A stretch of 64,000 nt of DNA from WHUA01 sp963711215 (GCA_963711215.1 CAVQDH010000002.1:806001-870000), one strand, 5' to 3'; counted from the stretch's first letter, positions 19,193 through 28,572 are shown. The notes: generated from the letters alone by a model not told the origin. Made by a program: numbers and translations.

Positions 19193-20092
19193 TCAGGCCT
19201 GTGCGGCCCGTTCGTGTTTCTGCGCCGCGTAGATCGAAACGTAGCCGGTTTTCGTCCAGTCCGGCGGGATCCGGCAAGGGCGCGGATCGTTGTGCGACCA
19301 GCGCGCCGGCTCGCCGCGGATGATCTCGCCGGTATGCGACGTGGGTGTCGGCGGCGCGAACAGCATGAAGGCGTCCGCCGAGGAGTAGACGTTGAGCATC
19401 ATCGGCCGCGCCTTGTCGGCCATCGCCGGCCGCGATCCGTGAATGACACGGCAGTTGAGCATGATCACCGATCCCGCGGGCCCGTCCAGCTCGTCGGCCG
19501 TGTCGAGCGGCACCTGCTTGAGGTCCTTTTCGGCGATATAGCCGGTCCACCGGCCGTCGGCGTCGTGATGATCGAACAGCTCGCCCTCGTGGCTGCCGGG
19601 GATCGTCGCCAGCGGCCCTTCCGCGGCCGTGACGTCTTCGAGATAGACGCCGATCGTCACCGGGCTGTAATTGGTGTGCGGCCAGGCCGGGATGTCCTGA
19701 TGCCACTTGACCTCCTCCGCGCCGCCCGGCCATTTGAAATTCAGCTTGGAGCTGTGAAACTTGACGTCCGGGCCGACCAGGTCGGCGGCGACGTCGGCCA
19801 TCAGCGGGGACGACGCGAAGGCCCAATAGGCGGGGTGCTGATCCACCGCCGCGCGGATCCGGCGCGGCCGCGGGTCGCGCCTGCTGTGGTCGGGGCCGAG
19901 GTCGAAGCGCGCGTTGGACTTGGCGATACCCCGGCTCTCTTCCAGAAGCTCTTCCGTCGCCGCGCGCAAGGCGTTCAGCATCGCCTCGGGGACGAGCCCT
20001 TCCGCTTTCAGGTAGCCGCGCTCGACGTAGAATTCCCGCTGCGCCTGGCTTAAGACCTGGGCCGGATGCTTGAGAATGTCCTCGGGCGTCAT
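19193..20092 (-). CDS. Phytanoyl-CoA dioxygenase (PhyH) family protein
   Basis: A 299-residue Fe(II)/2-oxoglutarate oxygenase. Iron ligands fit H131 and D133 in KWHQDIPAW and distal H218 in CRVIHGSRP; the PhyH-type linker LEDVTAAEGPLATIPGSH sits between them. The family hydroxylates lipophilic or secondary-metabolite substrates; the real substrate is unknown. It starts at ATG 20092 (MTPEDILKHPAQVL), with a weak ribosome site. The SDR follows after 37 bases, so an oxygenation followed by alcohol oxidation is a plausible but unproven pairing. Confidence 0.88.
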   Translation of the reverse strand: MTPEDILKHPAQVLSQAQREFYVERGYLKAEGLVPEAMLNALRAATEELLEESRGIAKSNARFDLGPDHSRRDPRPRRIRAAVDQHPAYWAFASSPLMADVAADLVGPDVKFHSSKLNFKWPGGAEEVKWHQDIPAWPHTNYSPVTIGVYLEDVTAAEGPLATIPGSHEGELFDHHDADGRWTGYIAEKDLKQVPLDTADELDGPAGSVIMLNCRVIHGSRPAMADKARPMMLNVYSSADAFMLFAPPTPTSHTGEIIRGEPARWSHNDPRPCRIPPDWTKTGYVSIYAAQKHERAAQA

Positions 20093-20194
20093 GGCGTTTC
20101 TCTAACGTGACCGCGGCGATCGCGGATTATCGTAGCACGAGAGGCAGGGGGGAGATCAAAATCCCCCGTCACGGCGGGAGTCGGATCACGGTGC

Positions 20195-22276
20195 TCAGCT
20201 GCGATCCGTCGAAGGCGGCGGCGTTTGTCCGCCGGCGTGTCTCAGAAAGAAAGCCTCATAGTCGCTGACTGCCTGGGCGTCCTCATAAAGGAAAGCGGCG
20301 CGCTGGCCGATCTCGCGGCTGAGGACCCGGCGCAAATCCGGTGTCGTGGCGATGGCGACGGCCTTGGACACATAGTCCGCACCGTCTTTGGCGACGCATT
20401 CCATGAACCGCATCCGCCGGTACATGGCATAGGTCAGCCGCGACCGGCGCAGGGCGCCCGGCAGCGTGACGATGGGCACGCCCGCCGCGAAGGCTTCGAA
20501 GGACGTGTTGCCGCCGGAGAAGACGAACGGATCGAGCACGACATCGGCGGCGGGATAGATCGCCAGGAATTCCTGGTATGGCCGCCGGGCGAGGAAGCGC
20601 AGCCGCCCGCGGCTACGCGGCGCGGTCCGGGCGAGACGCTGTTCCAGCAGCTCGCGGTGCCGCCGGCTCGGCCCTTCCAGCATGGCGATCTCCGCCATGG
20701 GGTCGCGGCCGAGGATGTCGTCGATCACCGGATCGAACTCGGACGGGAAACGGAACGGATTGTACGGATAGAGATAGATGTGCCGGGACGGATCGAGGCC
20801 CAGCCGCTTGGCCGCGTCGTGCCGGTCGAGCGCCGGTATCGCCGGCCGGCGGTAATACGTGCCGAGCGAGGAAAGCCGCACGAGCGTCTCGCTGTAATGC
20901 GCATCGGCGTCGGTGGCTTCGACGAGCGCGCTGGACAGGAAAACGTCCATCGCAGGAATGCCACTGGTGATCGGATAGCCCCAGCCCGAGCACTGCAATG
21001 GCGCGAGGCGGGCGAAAGCGAGGAAGTAAAGCAGCGGGTCCATGCCGATGCCGGCATAGACGATGATGTCGAGCTCTGCGTCCGCGAGCGCCTCGCGCGC
21101 GCCGGCGAGATCGCGCGGCAAGATCATCCGCCGGTCGGCGGATGACGCGATCCGACGCGCCATGTCGTCCGCCGGCGGCGCAAACCCGGCGACCGTGACC
21201 TCGAGCTGTTCCCGGCCGAGCCGCTCGATGATCGGGCCGAGCAGGCGGCCGAGCGTGTGATCGCGGAGGTAGGGTGACACGAAGGCGAGCCGGATGCGGC
21301 CCTCGTGCGGCCGTTCGGCGTTCCGGCAATGCGCCGCCTCGTAGGCCAGCGACGGGCAGGCGGCCAGGTAGAGCCGGGCCAGCCGTTCCAGAAAGGGGCG
21401 GTCATCGATGCCCTGCGCGCCGAATTGGAAAAAGGTCTTGGCGACGTCCCGGACCGGATCGGCGATCGACAATCCCTGCTGCTCGAGCCGCGCGATCTCG
21501 GCTTCTACCCGGGTGCGCTGTGCCGCGACCGCTTCCGCGCTTTCGGCGACGACCGGCATGGCGAGTGCCCGGCGGACCCGCAGCCCGTCCGTCGGGCTGA
21601 GCTCGCAGGCTCTATCATAGGCGGCTAGGGCGACAAGAAAATCGCCGCAGAGCTGGCGCGCATCGCCGAGCGCGGCATGATAGGCGGCGTTGTCGGGGGC
21701 CAGCGCCGCGGCTTGCTCGCGATGCGCCCGCGCGTCGTCGAGGCGTGCCGCATCGGCGTAGATGTTGCCGAGCAGGGCATGCGCCTCGGCGTAAGCGGGA
21801 TCGAGGTTGAGGGCCTGTTTCGCCATGTCCACGGACCGGTCCGTGAGACCGGCGCGCCGCAAGGCGATGGCCAGCTTCAGGAAGCATTCGGCATCGGTCG
21901 GGCGCAGCTGGGCAAGCGCCGCGTATTCCCGCAGGGCGTCGGCCTGGCGCTGGGCGCCTTCGAGCATGGCGGCGAGGTTGAGCCGGATCGTCTTGTCGTC
22001 TGGCGCCCCTGCCTTGGCGCGGCCGAGCAGCTCGATCGCGCGCTCCTGCCGGTCGAGGGCGTGATGGGCAAGGCCCAGGGCGTGCCACAGGACCGGATCG
22101 TCGAGCGCACCGTCCGCAAGCCGCTCGCCAAGCGTAACGGCCTCGGCAAAGCGGCCGGCGCCGAGGTGATCGAGCACCAGCCGGATATCGGACCTGCCGC
22201 CCTGCGGGTTCCGGGCGCCGGTCACGGCCGGGCTTCTTTTTGGTCGAACGCATGCGTCATTCGCATGCGCCAGCAT
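20195..22276 (-). CDS. TPR protein with SPINDLY/OGT-type O-GlcNAc transferase domain
   Basis: A 693-residue protein. The first 250 residues are tetratricopeptide repeats (such as DAECFLKLAIALRRAGLTDR and AEAHALLGNIYADAARLDDA). The rest is a GT41-type transferase: IRLAFVSPYLRDHTLG, then the acceptor/donor block PLQCSGWGYPITSGIPAMDV, YLYPYNPFRFPSEFDPVID in place of the usual SFNRLxKI-type strand, and the nucleotide-binding end DPFVFSGGNTSFEAFAAGVP. Bacterial members often glycosylate flagellin or other surface proteins; a nearby chemoreceptor fits motility but no flagellin gene is here. The start among several near 22276 is uncertain. The gene is intact. Confidence 0.87.
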   Translation of the reverse strand: MLAHANDACVRPKRSPAVTGARNPQGGRSDIRLVLDHLGAGRFAEAVTLGERLADGALDDPVLWHALGLAHHALDRQERAIELLGRAKAGAPDDKTIRLNLAAMLEGAQRQADALREYAALAQLRPTDAECFLKLAIALRRAGLTDRSVDMAKQALNLDPAYAEAHALLGNIYADAARLDDARAHREQAAALAPDNAAYHAALGDARQLCGDFLVALAAYDRACELSPTDGLRVRRALAMPVVAESAEAVAAQRTRVEAEIARLEQQGLSIADPVRDVAKTFFQFGAQGIDDRPFLERLARLYLAACPSLAYEAAHCRNAERPHEGRIRLAFVSPYLRDHTLGRLLGPIIERLGREQLEVTVAGFAPPADDMARRIASSADRRMILPRDLAGAREALADAELDIIVYAGIGMDPLLYFLAFARLAPLQCSGWGYPITSGIPAMDVFLSSALVEATDADAHYSETLVRLSSLGTYYRRPAIPALDRHDAAKRLGLDPSRHIYLYPYNPFRFPSEFDPVIDDILGRDPMAEIAMLEGPSRRHRELLEQRLARTAPRSRGRLRFLARRPYQEFLAIYPAADVVLDPFVFSGGNTSFEAFAAGVPIVTLPGALRRSRLTYAMYRRMRFMECVAKDGADYVSKAVAIATTPDLRRVLSREIGQRAAFLYEDAQAVSDYEAFFLRHAGGQTPPPSTDRS

Positions 22277-22324
22277 ACCATTCTTTGGTCTTTGGACGAT
22301 CGGTTGACTGCGGTGATGCGACGT

Positions 22325-22843
22325 CTAGCCGTTCATGATCTGGTCGATCTGGGTCTGGCCGAGGGTCGTCACCTTGCCGTGGATGATCGCGCTTGCCCGG
22401 TCGACGAGCTCGCCCAGGATCGTCGTCACCTCGCTCGCGATGGCCCGCATGTCCTCGGTCCGGCTCTGCTCGGAAAGCTGGGTGAGCGCCGCGACCGCCG
22501 TACAGATGCAGCGGCCCGCGCTCTCGATCGTCCGGTCGAAGGGCTCGCGGTATTTCTCGGGTGCGACCGCATAAGCGCGGATCGCAAGCTCCTTATCCGC
22601 AAAGCTGCTGTCGGCAAAGTGCTCGACATAGGATTTCGGGTGCCACGTCGCCAGCTCCTCGAGCAATTCTGGCGCGTCGGCGACCATCTCAAGAAGCATG
22701 ATCGGCTCGTTGAGATGGTTCAAATAATCCGTGGCGAGCAGGGTTTGCTCGTTAATATTCGTTCCCTTCACCTTCTCGCGGAGGTGCTCCAGGGAATCCA
22801 AGTCGCCGTCCATAACTAGTTGAGATATCTCTTTATTATTCAA
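22325..22843 (-). CDS. Conserved-looking hypothetical soluble protein
   Basis: A protein of 172 residues from a TTG at 22843 (MNNKEISQLV), or 162 from the ATG at 22813. It is acidic and almost wholly helical by eye, with LATDYLNHLNEPIMLLEMVA and WHPKSYVEHFADSSFAD, two blocks that look constrained, and a C-terminal helix ending LGQTQIDQIMNG. There is no signal peptide or membrane segment. I do not recognise the family. It is 48 bases upstream of the SPINDLY glycosyltransferase gene on the same strand and may be co-transcribed with it, which would hint at a role in the same surface or motility pathway. Confidence 0.65.
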   Translation of the reverse strand: MNNKEISQLVMDGDLDSLEHLREKVKGTNINEQTLLATDYLNHLNEPIMLLEMVADAPELLEELATWHPKSYVEHFADSSFADKELAIRAYAVAPEKYREPFDRTIESAGRCICTAVAALTQLSEQSRTEDMRAIASEVTTILGELVDRASAIIHGKVTTLGQTQIDQIMNG

Positions 22844-23212
22844 AGGGTACCCTGCAAGCGGAGATTATGGCAGAGCGAGGTTAATCGCCCCTTAAGCAAT
22901 CTTGGCTAGATCTCCGGCTTGGGCGCTGCCCGAAAGGGGGTGCGGTTGACCCATTCGGCTAGGCGGGCTAACGATAGGTATGGGAGGCGCGTACCGAGCG
23001 TCCTGCGGACAGGGGACCGATTTCTGCTATGACGAAATCGCATATCCTCCGAGACGAATTGCTACGTATAAGAAGATGGTTTGATGACAATGAACCGCCG
23101 GTCGGAGCGGAAATCCCGCCCCGCCGCCTTGTATGGCCGTCTGCGTCCCGCAGCGCTGTCTATCTGCTAGAATAGGTCGGACGCCTTATGACTGGTCGAC
23201 GAAAGCCCTATT
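22844..23212. other. Intergenic region without a recognised gene
   Basis: This 369-base gap separates two divergent genes. It is less GC-rich near 23030-23100 and must hold promoters for the efflux pair and for the minus-strand hypothetical gene. No convincing ORF, RNA gene or long inverted repeat was seen. Confidence 0.5.
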
Positions 23213-24397
23213 GTGCCTGACGCGAACGATCCTCAACTAAGGACCGCTGACAAGGATGGCGGCAAGCTGCCGTTTACGGCGCGTCGTTTCGTCCGTGGGC
23301 TATCGCACGACGTTGGCCGCCGCGGCCGAATCAAGATCCAGCATATCGTCGCGATCCTCGTCGTCATCGCGGGCGCGATTTGGGGCGGGGTGGAGATTCG
23401 CAACCGCATCACGCATGTCTACGAATACGACGCCCGGATATCGGGCGATCTCACGACGATCAGCAGCCGGGTGTCGGGCTGGGTGACGAAGATCGCGATC
23501 ACGGAAGGCGATACGGTCGCGAAAGGCCAGACCCTGTTCCAGATCGACGACCGGGAATCCAAGCTCAAGGTGGAGGAGCTCGACGCCCGTGTGAAACGCA
23601 ATTCTGCCGAGAGCGAGCGGTTGCGCCGCGAGCTGACCCTGACCGACGAGCAGACCCAGACGCATTACCAGACCCTCTTGTCGGCCGCGAGCGCGGCGGA
23701 GGCTTCGATCGCGTCGCTGAACGCGCAACTCGAGCTGGCGAAGGGCGATCTCGGCCGGGCGGAGAAGCTGTTCAAATCGACCGTCATCCCGCGCCGGCAG
23801 CTCGACGAAGCCCGGGCGACGAAGCTCCGTCTCGAGGGCGAATACCGCAGGATGGTCGCCGGCCTGAACGAAGCGCGGGCCCGTCTGGAGGAAGCGAAGG
23901 CGGATCGCGCGAAGCTCGACGTCATCAAGGGTGAGATCGCCATGCTGGAGCACCAGGGGGCCGAGCTCACGGCTGTCCTGGCGCAGCAGCAGCTCGATGA
24001 GACCGACCGCACGATCCGCGCGCCGACCCCCGGCGTCATCGACCGGCGTTTCGTCGACCGAGGCGAGTATGTGACCCCCGGCCAACGGCTGGCTATCATG
24101 CACGATCCGACGAAGATCTGGATCGACGCCAATATCAAGGAGACGGATGTCCGAAAGCTCAAGATCGGACAGCCGGTCAACGTTTCCGTCGACGCGTATC
24201 CCGACGAGACCTTCCACGGCAAGGTGGCGATTATCGGAAACGCCGCGACGAGTGAGTTCGCCCTTCTGCCCACCCCAAACCCGAGCGGCAATTTCACCAA
24301 GATCACCCAGCGCCTGCCGGTTCGGATCGCAATAGACCAACAAGCCCGGAAACTGCGTCCCGGCATGATGGTCGAGGTCAATATTGACATACGATGA
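23213..24397 (+). CDS. EmrA-type HlyD family membrane fusion protein
   Basis: A periplasmic adaptor of 394 residues from a GTG at 23213. One membrane anchor, IVAILVVIAGAIWGGVEI, lies at about residues 44-61. It is followed by the lipoyl half DARISGDLTTISSRVSGWV, a long coiled-coil hairpin (about 120-235), the second lipoyl half TIRAPTPGVIDRRFV and a beta-barrel with VNVSVDAYPDETFHGKVAII, the order seen in EmrA/VceA. It would connect the inner-membrane pump to an outer-membrane channel. Its end overlaps the start of the partner transporter by 14 bases, so the two are translationally coupled. The ribosome site for the GTG is weak. Confidence 0.88.
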   Translation: MPDANDPQLRTADKDGGKLPFTARRFVRGLSHDVGRRGRIKIQHIVAILVVIAGAIWGGVEIRNRITHVYEYDARISGDLTTISSRVSGWVTKIAITEGDTVAKGQTLFQIDDRESKLKVEELDARVKRNSAESERLRRELTLTDEQTQTHYQTLLSAASAAEASIASLNAQLELAKGDLGRAEKLFKSTVIPRRQLDEARATKLRLEGEYRRMVAGLNEARARLEEAKADRAKLDVIKGEIAMLEHQGAELTAVLAQQQLDETDRTIRAPTPGVIDRRFVDRGEYVTPGQRLAIMHDPTKIWIDANIKETDVRKLKIGQPVNVSVDAYPDETFHGKVAIIGNAATSEFALLPTPNPSGNFTKITQRLPVRIAIDQQARKLRPGMMVEVNIDIR

Positions 24398-25979
24398 CGT
24401 CGACGCGCTGATCGCGCGTTACGGCCCTTCCTATCGATGGTACATAACGATCGCGGGTATCACCGGCGCGGTCGCAATGGTGCTGTCCGCGACCATCGTC
24501 AATGTCGCGATTCCAAGCGTGATGGGCGCCTATGGGATCGGGCAGGACCGCGCGCAATGGATGGCGACGGCCTTCATCGCGACGATGGTGGCGAGCCAGC
24601 TGCTGAGCGCTTGGCTGGTCAAGGCGCTCGGCGAGAAGCTCGCCTTCCTCATCATCAACGCCGTGTTCCTGGTCGGAACGACGATCGCCGTCAGCAGCAA
24701 CGCGTTCGAGCTCGTGATTGTCGGCCGGGTGCTGCAGGGGTTTTCCGCCGGCACCATTCAGCCCATGGTGATGGCGCTCATCTTCCGGATATTTCCGCCG
24801 CAGCAGCGGGGCCTTGCCATGGGGGTCTACGGCACCGGCATTCAAATTGCGCCCATGCTCGGCCCGATGCTGGGCGGCCTGGTCATCGACGCCCTGAGCT
24901 GGCGCGAGATCTTCCTGGTGCCGGTCCCGTTCTGCCTCGTTTCGGTCGTGCTCGGGATCATGTTTCTGCCGGGCGGCCTCACGGCCCGCGACCTGCCCAA
25001 GTTCGACTGGCTGAGCTTTATTCTTCTTTGCACGGGGATCGTCTTCTTGCTCAGCGCCGGCGCCAACGGCCAGCGGCTCGGCTGGGCCTCCAATTCCCTG
25101 CTTCTGCAGGCGGCGGTCGCCCTCGTCGCGGGAACCGCGTTCGTCTGGCGCCAGCTGCGCGTGCCGTCGCCGCTGCTCGATTTCAGCCTGTTCCGCAATG
25201 CGCAATTCGCCTCCGCCGTGACGGTTTCCTTCGTTTTCGGGATCGGCAATTTCGCGTCGAATTACATCGTCCCGGTATTCGTCCAGCAGGTCGAGGGGTT
25301 CACGCCCGGGCTCGCGGGATTTCTGCTTGTGCCTGCGGGAATCCTGGTCATTTCGACGACGTCGATATTCGGGCGGCTGGCGGACCGCTTCCCGGGCCAT
25401 ATCATGGTGATGGTCGGGATCAGCATGTTCGCCTGCGGCAACTTTCTGATGAGCGCCGCCGACGTCAACACGACCTTCTGGACCTTTGCGTTCTATATCG
25501 TCGTGGCGCGCTTCGGCATGGCGATGATCATGCCGTCGCTCAGCGCCTCGGCGCTGCGCGCGCTCACGCCGGAGCAGGTGAGCAAGGGATCGGGAACCGT
25601 CAACTTCTGCCGCCAGTTCGGCGGCGCGTTCGGCATAACCTCGCTCGTCATCTTCACCGAGCAGCGCATCCAGTTCCATGGCGAAGCGCTCACCGCGACA
25701 CAGACGCCGGGCAATCTCGTCAGCAAGGAGCTGCTCGACTATGTCGGCAACCTGATGGGCCAGGCTGGGCTGCCGCAGGCGCTGCACAACTCCGGTGCGT
25801 TGAACTATCTCGGCAAGGTAATCGAGGCGCAGGCCCTGACCATGGGGTACCAGGACGGCTTCATCATGATTTCGATCGTCTTCGCCCTGGCCCTGATTCC
25901 GGCCTGGATCCTCGGCCGGGCGAACCCTGCGGCCAAGACCCGGAGAAAAGGCCTGGGCCGCAGCGTCCGGGCCAGCTGA
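24384..25979 (+). CDS. EmrB-type DHA2 family MFS efflux transporter
   Basis: A 531-residue, 14-helix major facilitator transporter. It starts at a TTG (24384) that has GAGG six bases upstream; no ATG lies before the first helix, and the protein would otherwise lose it. Motifs include ATIVNVAIPSVMG in helix 1, the DHA2-type GRVLQGFSAGTIQPMVMALI in helix 4 and motif C GIQIAPMLGPMLGG. With the overlapping EmrA-type adaptor it forms a proton-driven tripartite efflux pump for hydrophobic compounds. The outer-membrane component and a regulator are not adjacent. The gene is intact. Confidence 0.92.
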   Translation: MTYDDVDALIARYGPSYRWYITIAGITGAVAMVLSATIVNVAIPSVMGAYGIGQDRAQWMATAFIATMVASQLLSAWLVKALGEKLAFLIINAVFLVGTTIAVSSNAFELVIVGRVLQGFSAGTIQPMVMALIFRIFPPQQRGLAMGVYGTGIQIAPMLGPMLGGLVIDALSWREIFLVPVPFCLVSVVLGIMFLPGGLTARDLPKFDWLSFILLCTGIVFLLSAGANGQRLGWASNSLLLQAAVALVAGTAFVWRQLRVPSPLLDFSLFRNAQFASAVTVSFVFGIGNFASNYIVPVFVQQVEGFTPGLAGFLLVPAGILVISTTSIFGRLADRFPGHIMVMVGISMFACGNFLMSAADVNTTFWTFAFYIVVARFGMAMIMPSLSASALRALTPEQVSKGSGTVNFCRQFGGAFGITSLVIFTEQRIQFHGEALTATQTPGNLVSKELLDYVGNLMGQAGLPQALHNSGALNYLGKVIEAQALTMGYQDGFIMISIVFALALIPAWILGRANPAAKTRRKGLGRSVRAS

Positions 25980-25984
25980 TTGCC

Positions 25985-26470
25985 TCAGAGCAGCTCGATC
26001 ATCGTCTCCGCGCTCGACGCGCCGTAGCTGCCTTCGGGCTCGACGTTGAGCTTCTTGACGACCCCGTCCGCGATCAGCATCGCGTAGCGCCGGGACCGGG
26101 TGCCCATTCCATTGGCGCGCCGGTCGACATCCATGCCGATGGCAGCCGTAAAGTCCGCATTGCCGTCGGCCAGCATGACGACGTTGTCAGCGGCGCCGTG
26201 CGCCATACCCCATGCGTTCATGACCGCTGCGTCATTCACCGAGATACAGGCGATATCGTCGACGCCCTTCGCCTTGATGGCGCCCGCATTCTTGACAAAG
26301 CCGGGGAGGTGCTTCGCCGAGCAGGTTCTGGTGAACGCGCCGGGCACGCCGAACAGGATCACCGTCTTGCCAGCGAAGAAATCATCCGTCGAAATCTGCT
26401 TCGGGCTGCCGTCCTCGCCCTGCACCCGCAAGGTCACGGATGGAAGCTTGTCGCCTTCTTTGATGGCCAT
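25985..26470 (-). CDS. Peroxiredoxin, Prx5/PrxII-like
   Basis: A 161-residue thiol peroxidase. The peroxidatic Cys is C50 in GVPGAFTRTCSAKHLPGF, the signature of the Prx5 subfamily; C75 is the only other cysteine and is at a position often occupied in this group. It reduces hydrogen peroxide and organic hydroperoxides in the cytoplasm, usually with glutathione/glutaredoxin or thioredoxin. It starts MAIKEGDKLPSVTL at 26470, with AAGGAG just upstream. It is convergent with the efflux pair, 5 bases between the stops. Confidence 0.93.
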   Translation of the reverse strand: MAIKEGDKLPSVTLRVQGEDGSPKQISTDDFFAGKTVILFGVPGAFTRTCSAKHLPGFVKNAGAIKAKGVDDIACISVNDAAVMNAWGMAHGAADNVVMLADGNADFTAAIGMDVDRRANGMGTRSRRYAMLIADGVVKKLNVEPEGSYGASSAETMIELL

Positions 26471-26642
26471 TGCCTGGATACTCCTTGCCTCAATGATTTT
26501 CGCGCTCGGTGGTCTGCGTAACCCACCGGCTGGATTGGGGCAATTGGTATCACGGAATCGAAGAGCCGCCGAATCCGTATATCCGGCGGGCGGGCATCTC
26601 CGGCGCCGGAAAGGCGCGGGATGCTGTCCGGCGCGGCGGGCT

Positions 26643-27524
26643 TTATCCCTTGGCGCTTTTCTCTTTGGGCTTCCATCTGTCAGCCCGGTGCACGGCCTCT
26701 TGGCGCTGGGTGGGCGGCATTTGCGAGCCCAGCTTGTCCCGTGCCCGTGCGGCCACCTTGTCGCCGCCGCGTGCGGACAGCGTAAGCCACATGAAGGCGG
26801 CCACGAGGTCCTTCTTCACGCCGTCGCCGGTCATGTAGCGGACCCCCACATGTTGCTGTGCGCGGGCATTTCCGCGTTCGGCGGCGGCCATGAACCATTT
26901 CGCCGCGGCCTCGGGATCTTGTTGCACGCCGATGCCGTCGCGGAAACGCTTGCCCATGTTGTACTGGGCCTTATCGAAGCCTTGCTCGGCGGCCATGAGG
27001 ATCCATTTGGCGGCTTCGACCTCGTTCTTCTCGACGCCGAAACCATAGTCGTACATGCGGCCGAGCGCGTATTGCGAGCGGATGAGGCCATTGTTGGCCG
27101 CCCGCTTCAGCCAATAGACGGCCTTGTCGTAATTCTGGCTGACCCCGGTTCCGGCAAGATAGGCGAGGCCGAGGTTATGCTCCGATTGGGCATCGCCCTT
27201 TTCCGCCGCGACGGTCCACCATTCGATCGCCTTGCTGCGGTCCTGGGTCAGGCCTTTCCCTTCGTCATACATGACGCCGATATTGAACTGCGCGCGCGGG
27301 TCGCCTTTCTCGGCGAGCGGTTGCCACTCATTGAAGGCGGCCAAGAAATCGCCCCTCTCATAGGCGTCCCAGCCGGCTTGGAAATCGGCAAGCGCATTGG
27401 ATGCGCCCGCGCCGCAATAGACGGCGCCTGCCAGGAGCGCAGTCAGGCAGAATGACCGGAAACCAGTTGTCAGGCCCCTTTGGGGGGCCTGGAAACCCCT
27501 GCAACTGTTCTTACGCAAATGCAT
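26643..27524 (-). CDS. Exported Sel1-like repeat protein
   Basis: A protein of 293 residues from ATG 27524, which has an AGGAGG site; an ATG 5 codons upstream lacks one. An N-terminal signal sequence (SFCLTALLAGAVYCGAGASNALA) is followed by about six Sel1 repeats of 36 residues, each with the A-x-x-x-L-G/N-x-G-x-x-Y pattern, for example AQFNIGVMYDEGKGLTQD and SEHNLGLAYLAGTGVSQN. Such periplasmic proteins act as protein-protein scaffolds in envelope or stress responses. The gene ends with a basic tail, KPKEKSAKG. It lies 22 bases downstream of the MlaC-like gene and could share its transcript. Confidence 0.88.
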   Translation of the reverse strand: MHLRKNSCRGFQAPQRGLTTGFRSFCLTALLAGAVYCGAGASNALADFQAGWDAYERGDFLAAFNEWQPLAEKGDPRAQFNIGVMYDEGKGLTQDRSKAIEWWTVAAEKGDAQSEHNLGLAYLAGTGVSQNYDKAVYWLKRAANNGLIRSQYALGRMYDYGFGVEKNEVEAAKWILMAAEQGFDKAQYNMGKRFRDGIGVQQDPEAAAKWFMAAAERGNARAQQHVGVRYMTGDGVKKDLVAAFMWLTLSARGGDKVAARARDKLGSQMPPTQRQEAVHRADRWKPKEKSAKG

Positions 27525-27546
27525 GCCAGTCCTCCTCATCGCCAGG

Positions 27547-28168
27547 CTACGAAGGTCTTGCCGAGAAGCCGGAGACCTTCGCCCGGAGGATTTCGATTAA
27601 GCCCACCAAACCCTGATTTCGGACGATCGTTTCGAACTCCGATCGCTGCGCCGCGGCCATGCTGACGCCTTCCACCATGACATCGATAATCCGGTAGCTG
27701 TTGTTCGTGTCGCGGACACGCCATCCGGCGGTGATCGGCGGTCCGGCCTGCCGCGAGATTTCGGTCAGAACCACGGCGTCGCGCTCGCCCAGCGGCTTCG
27801 CCGAACTGATCTTGAATTGCTCGCCCGCATAACCGCCGAGGCGCCGGGCATAGGTCTTGAGGACGAATTCACTGAACAGCGAAAGGTATTCGGTCTGCTG
27901 GTCGGGCGTTGCGGTGCGCCAATACTTGCTGAGAACGAACCGGCCGATGGTCGTCAGATCGAAGTTATGGCGCAGCAGCTCGCGGATCTTAGCTTCGCGG
28001 TCGGTCAGCGGGATCGACTTGTCGGCGAGCAGCTTCACAGCGTCATCGCCGAGCGTGCGAATGAATTTTTCCGCCTCTTGGGGTGACGTCTTGGTCCCCG
28101 CCGCGGCAGGCTGGAACGCCATGAAGCAAAGGAACAGTCCCAATGCCAGAAGCCGAGTTCAAAGTCAT
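27547..28168 (-). CDS. MlaC/Ttg2D-family phospholipid-binding periplasmic protein (probable frame error at the start)
   Basis: About 200 residues of the MlaC family, which shuttles phospholipids or hopanoids between the membranes. Family blocks are KIRELLRHNFDLTTIGRFVL, KYWRTATPDQQTEYLSLF and WRVRDTNNSYRIIDVMVEGV. The open frame begins at a TTG (28143) inside a signal-peptide-like run LLALGLFLCFMAFQPAAAG. An ATG at 28168 would give a full signal peptide (MTLTRLLALG) if one extra A at about 28160 is removed, so I extend the gene there. No MlaDEF genes are nearby, so this copy stands apart from a complete Mla operon. Confidence 0.8.
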
Positions 28169-28572
28169 CCGTACCCCAATATTTCGTATCGATTGCACCA
28201 CTACCTCTACGGATATCCGAAGTGGTGGCCTCTTCCCCAAGCAATAATTGAGCAATCATACAGTGAATCGCGGTATTTTTGGAATGATATTCAATAGGTT
28301 CAAATAATTAAAAATAATTAAAAATAAAAATCAGTATGCCGGAGGCTTATTCAAACGAGATTGACGCCAAGCCTCCGTCTTCCTCGGGCTGCCGAAGCGA
28401 ATTCTTAGGGAAGGCTAGACCCTCATTTCCCGCGGATTTGTGCGGACCTTGTCCCTGACGGCCTTCGTGCGATCGGGTTAGTCCCTCATGGGCATACCGC
28501 TCCCGAGAGGCGAGCGGGCAGAATTCGGCAACAAGACGTCAACAAGAACAAGCGTTGCCCGAGGAAGACGAC
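28169..28572. other. Intergenic, AT-rich region with an inverted repeat
   Basis: This 404-base stretch has no convincing gene. It contains an A/T tract (about 28290-28330) that is clearly unlike the rest of the window, and a perfect 9-bp inverted repeat (28340-28348 with 28369-28377). On the minus strand the repeat is followed by a T-rich run after about 9 bases, so it might be a weak terminator. Promoters for the divergent flanking genes must lie here. Confidence 0.5.

Noticed and set aside
20144..20166. G/C-rich inverted repeat between the SPINDLY gene and PhyH gene
   Set aside because: The stem is only 6-7 bp and no U-tract follows on either strand; too weak to call a terminator.
27471..27490. 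GC-rich hairpin in the Sel1 gene as a terminator
   Set aside because: It lies inside the coding sequence near the start, with no U-tract and no upstream gene end.
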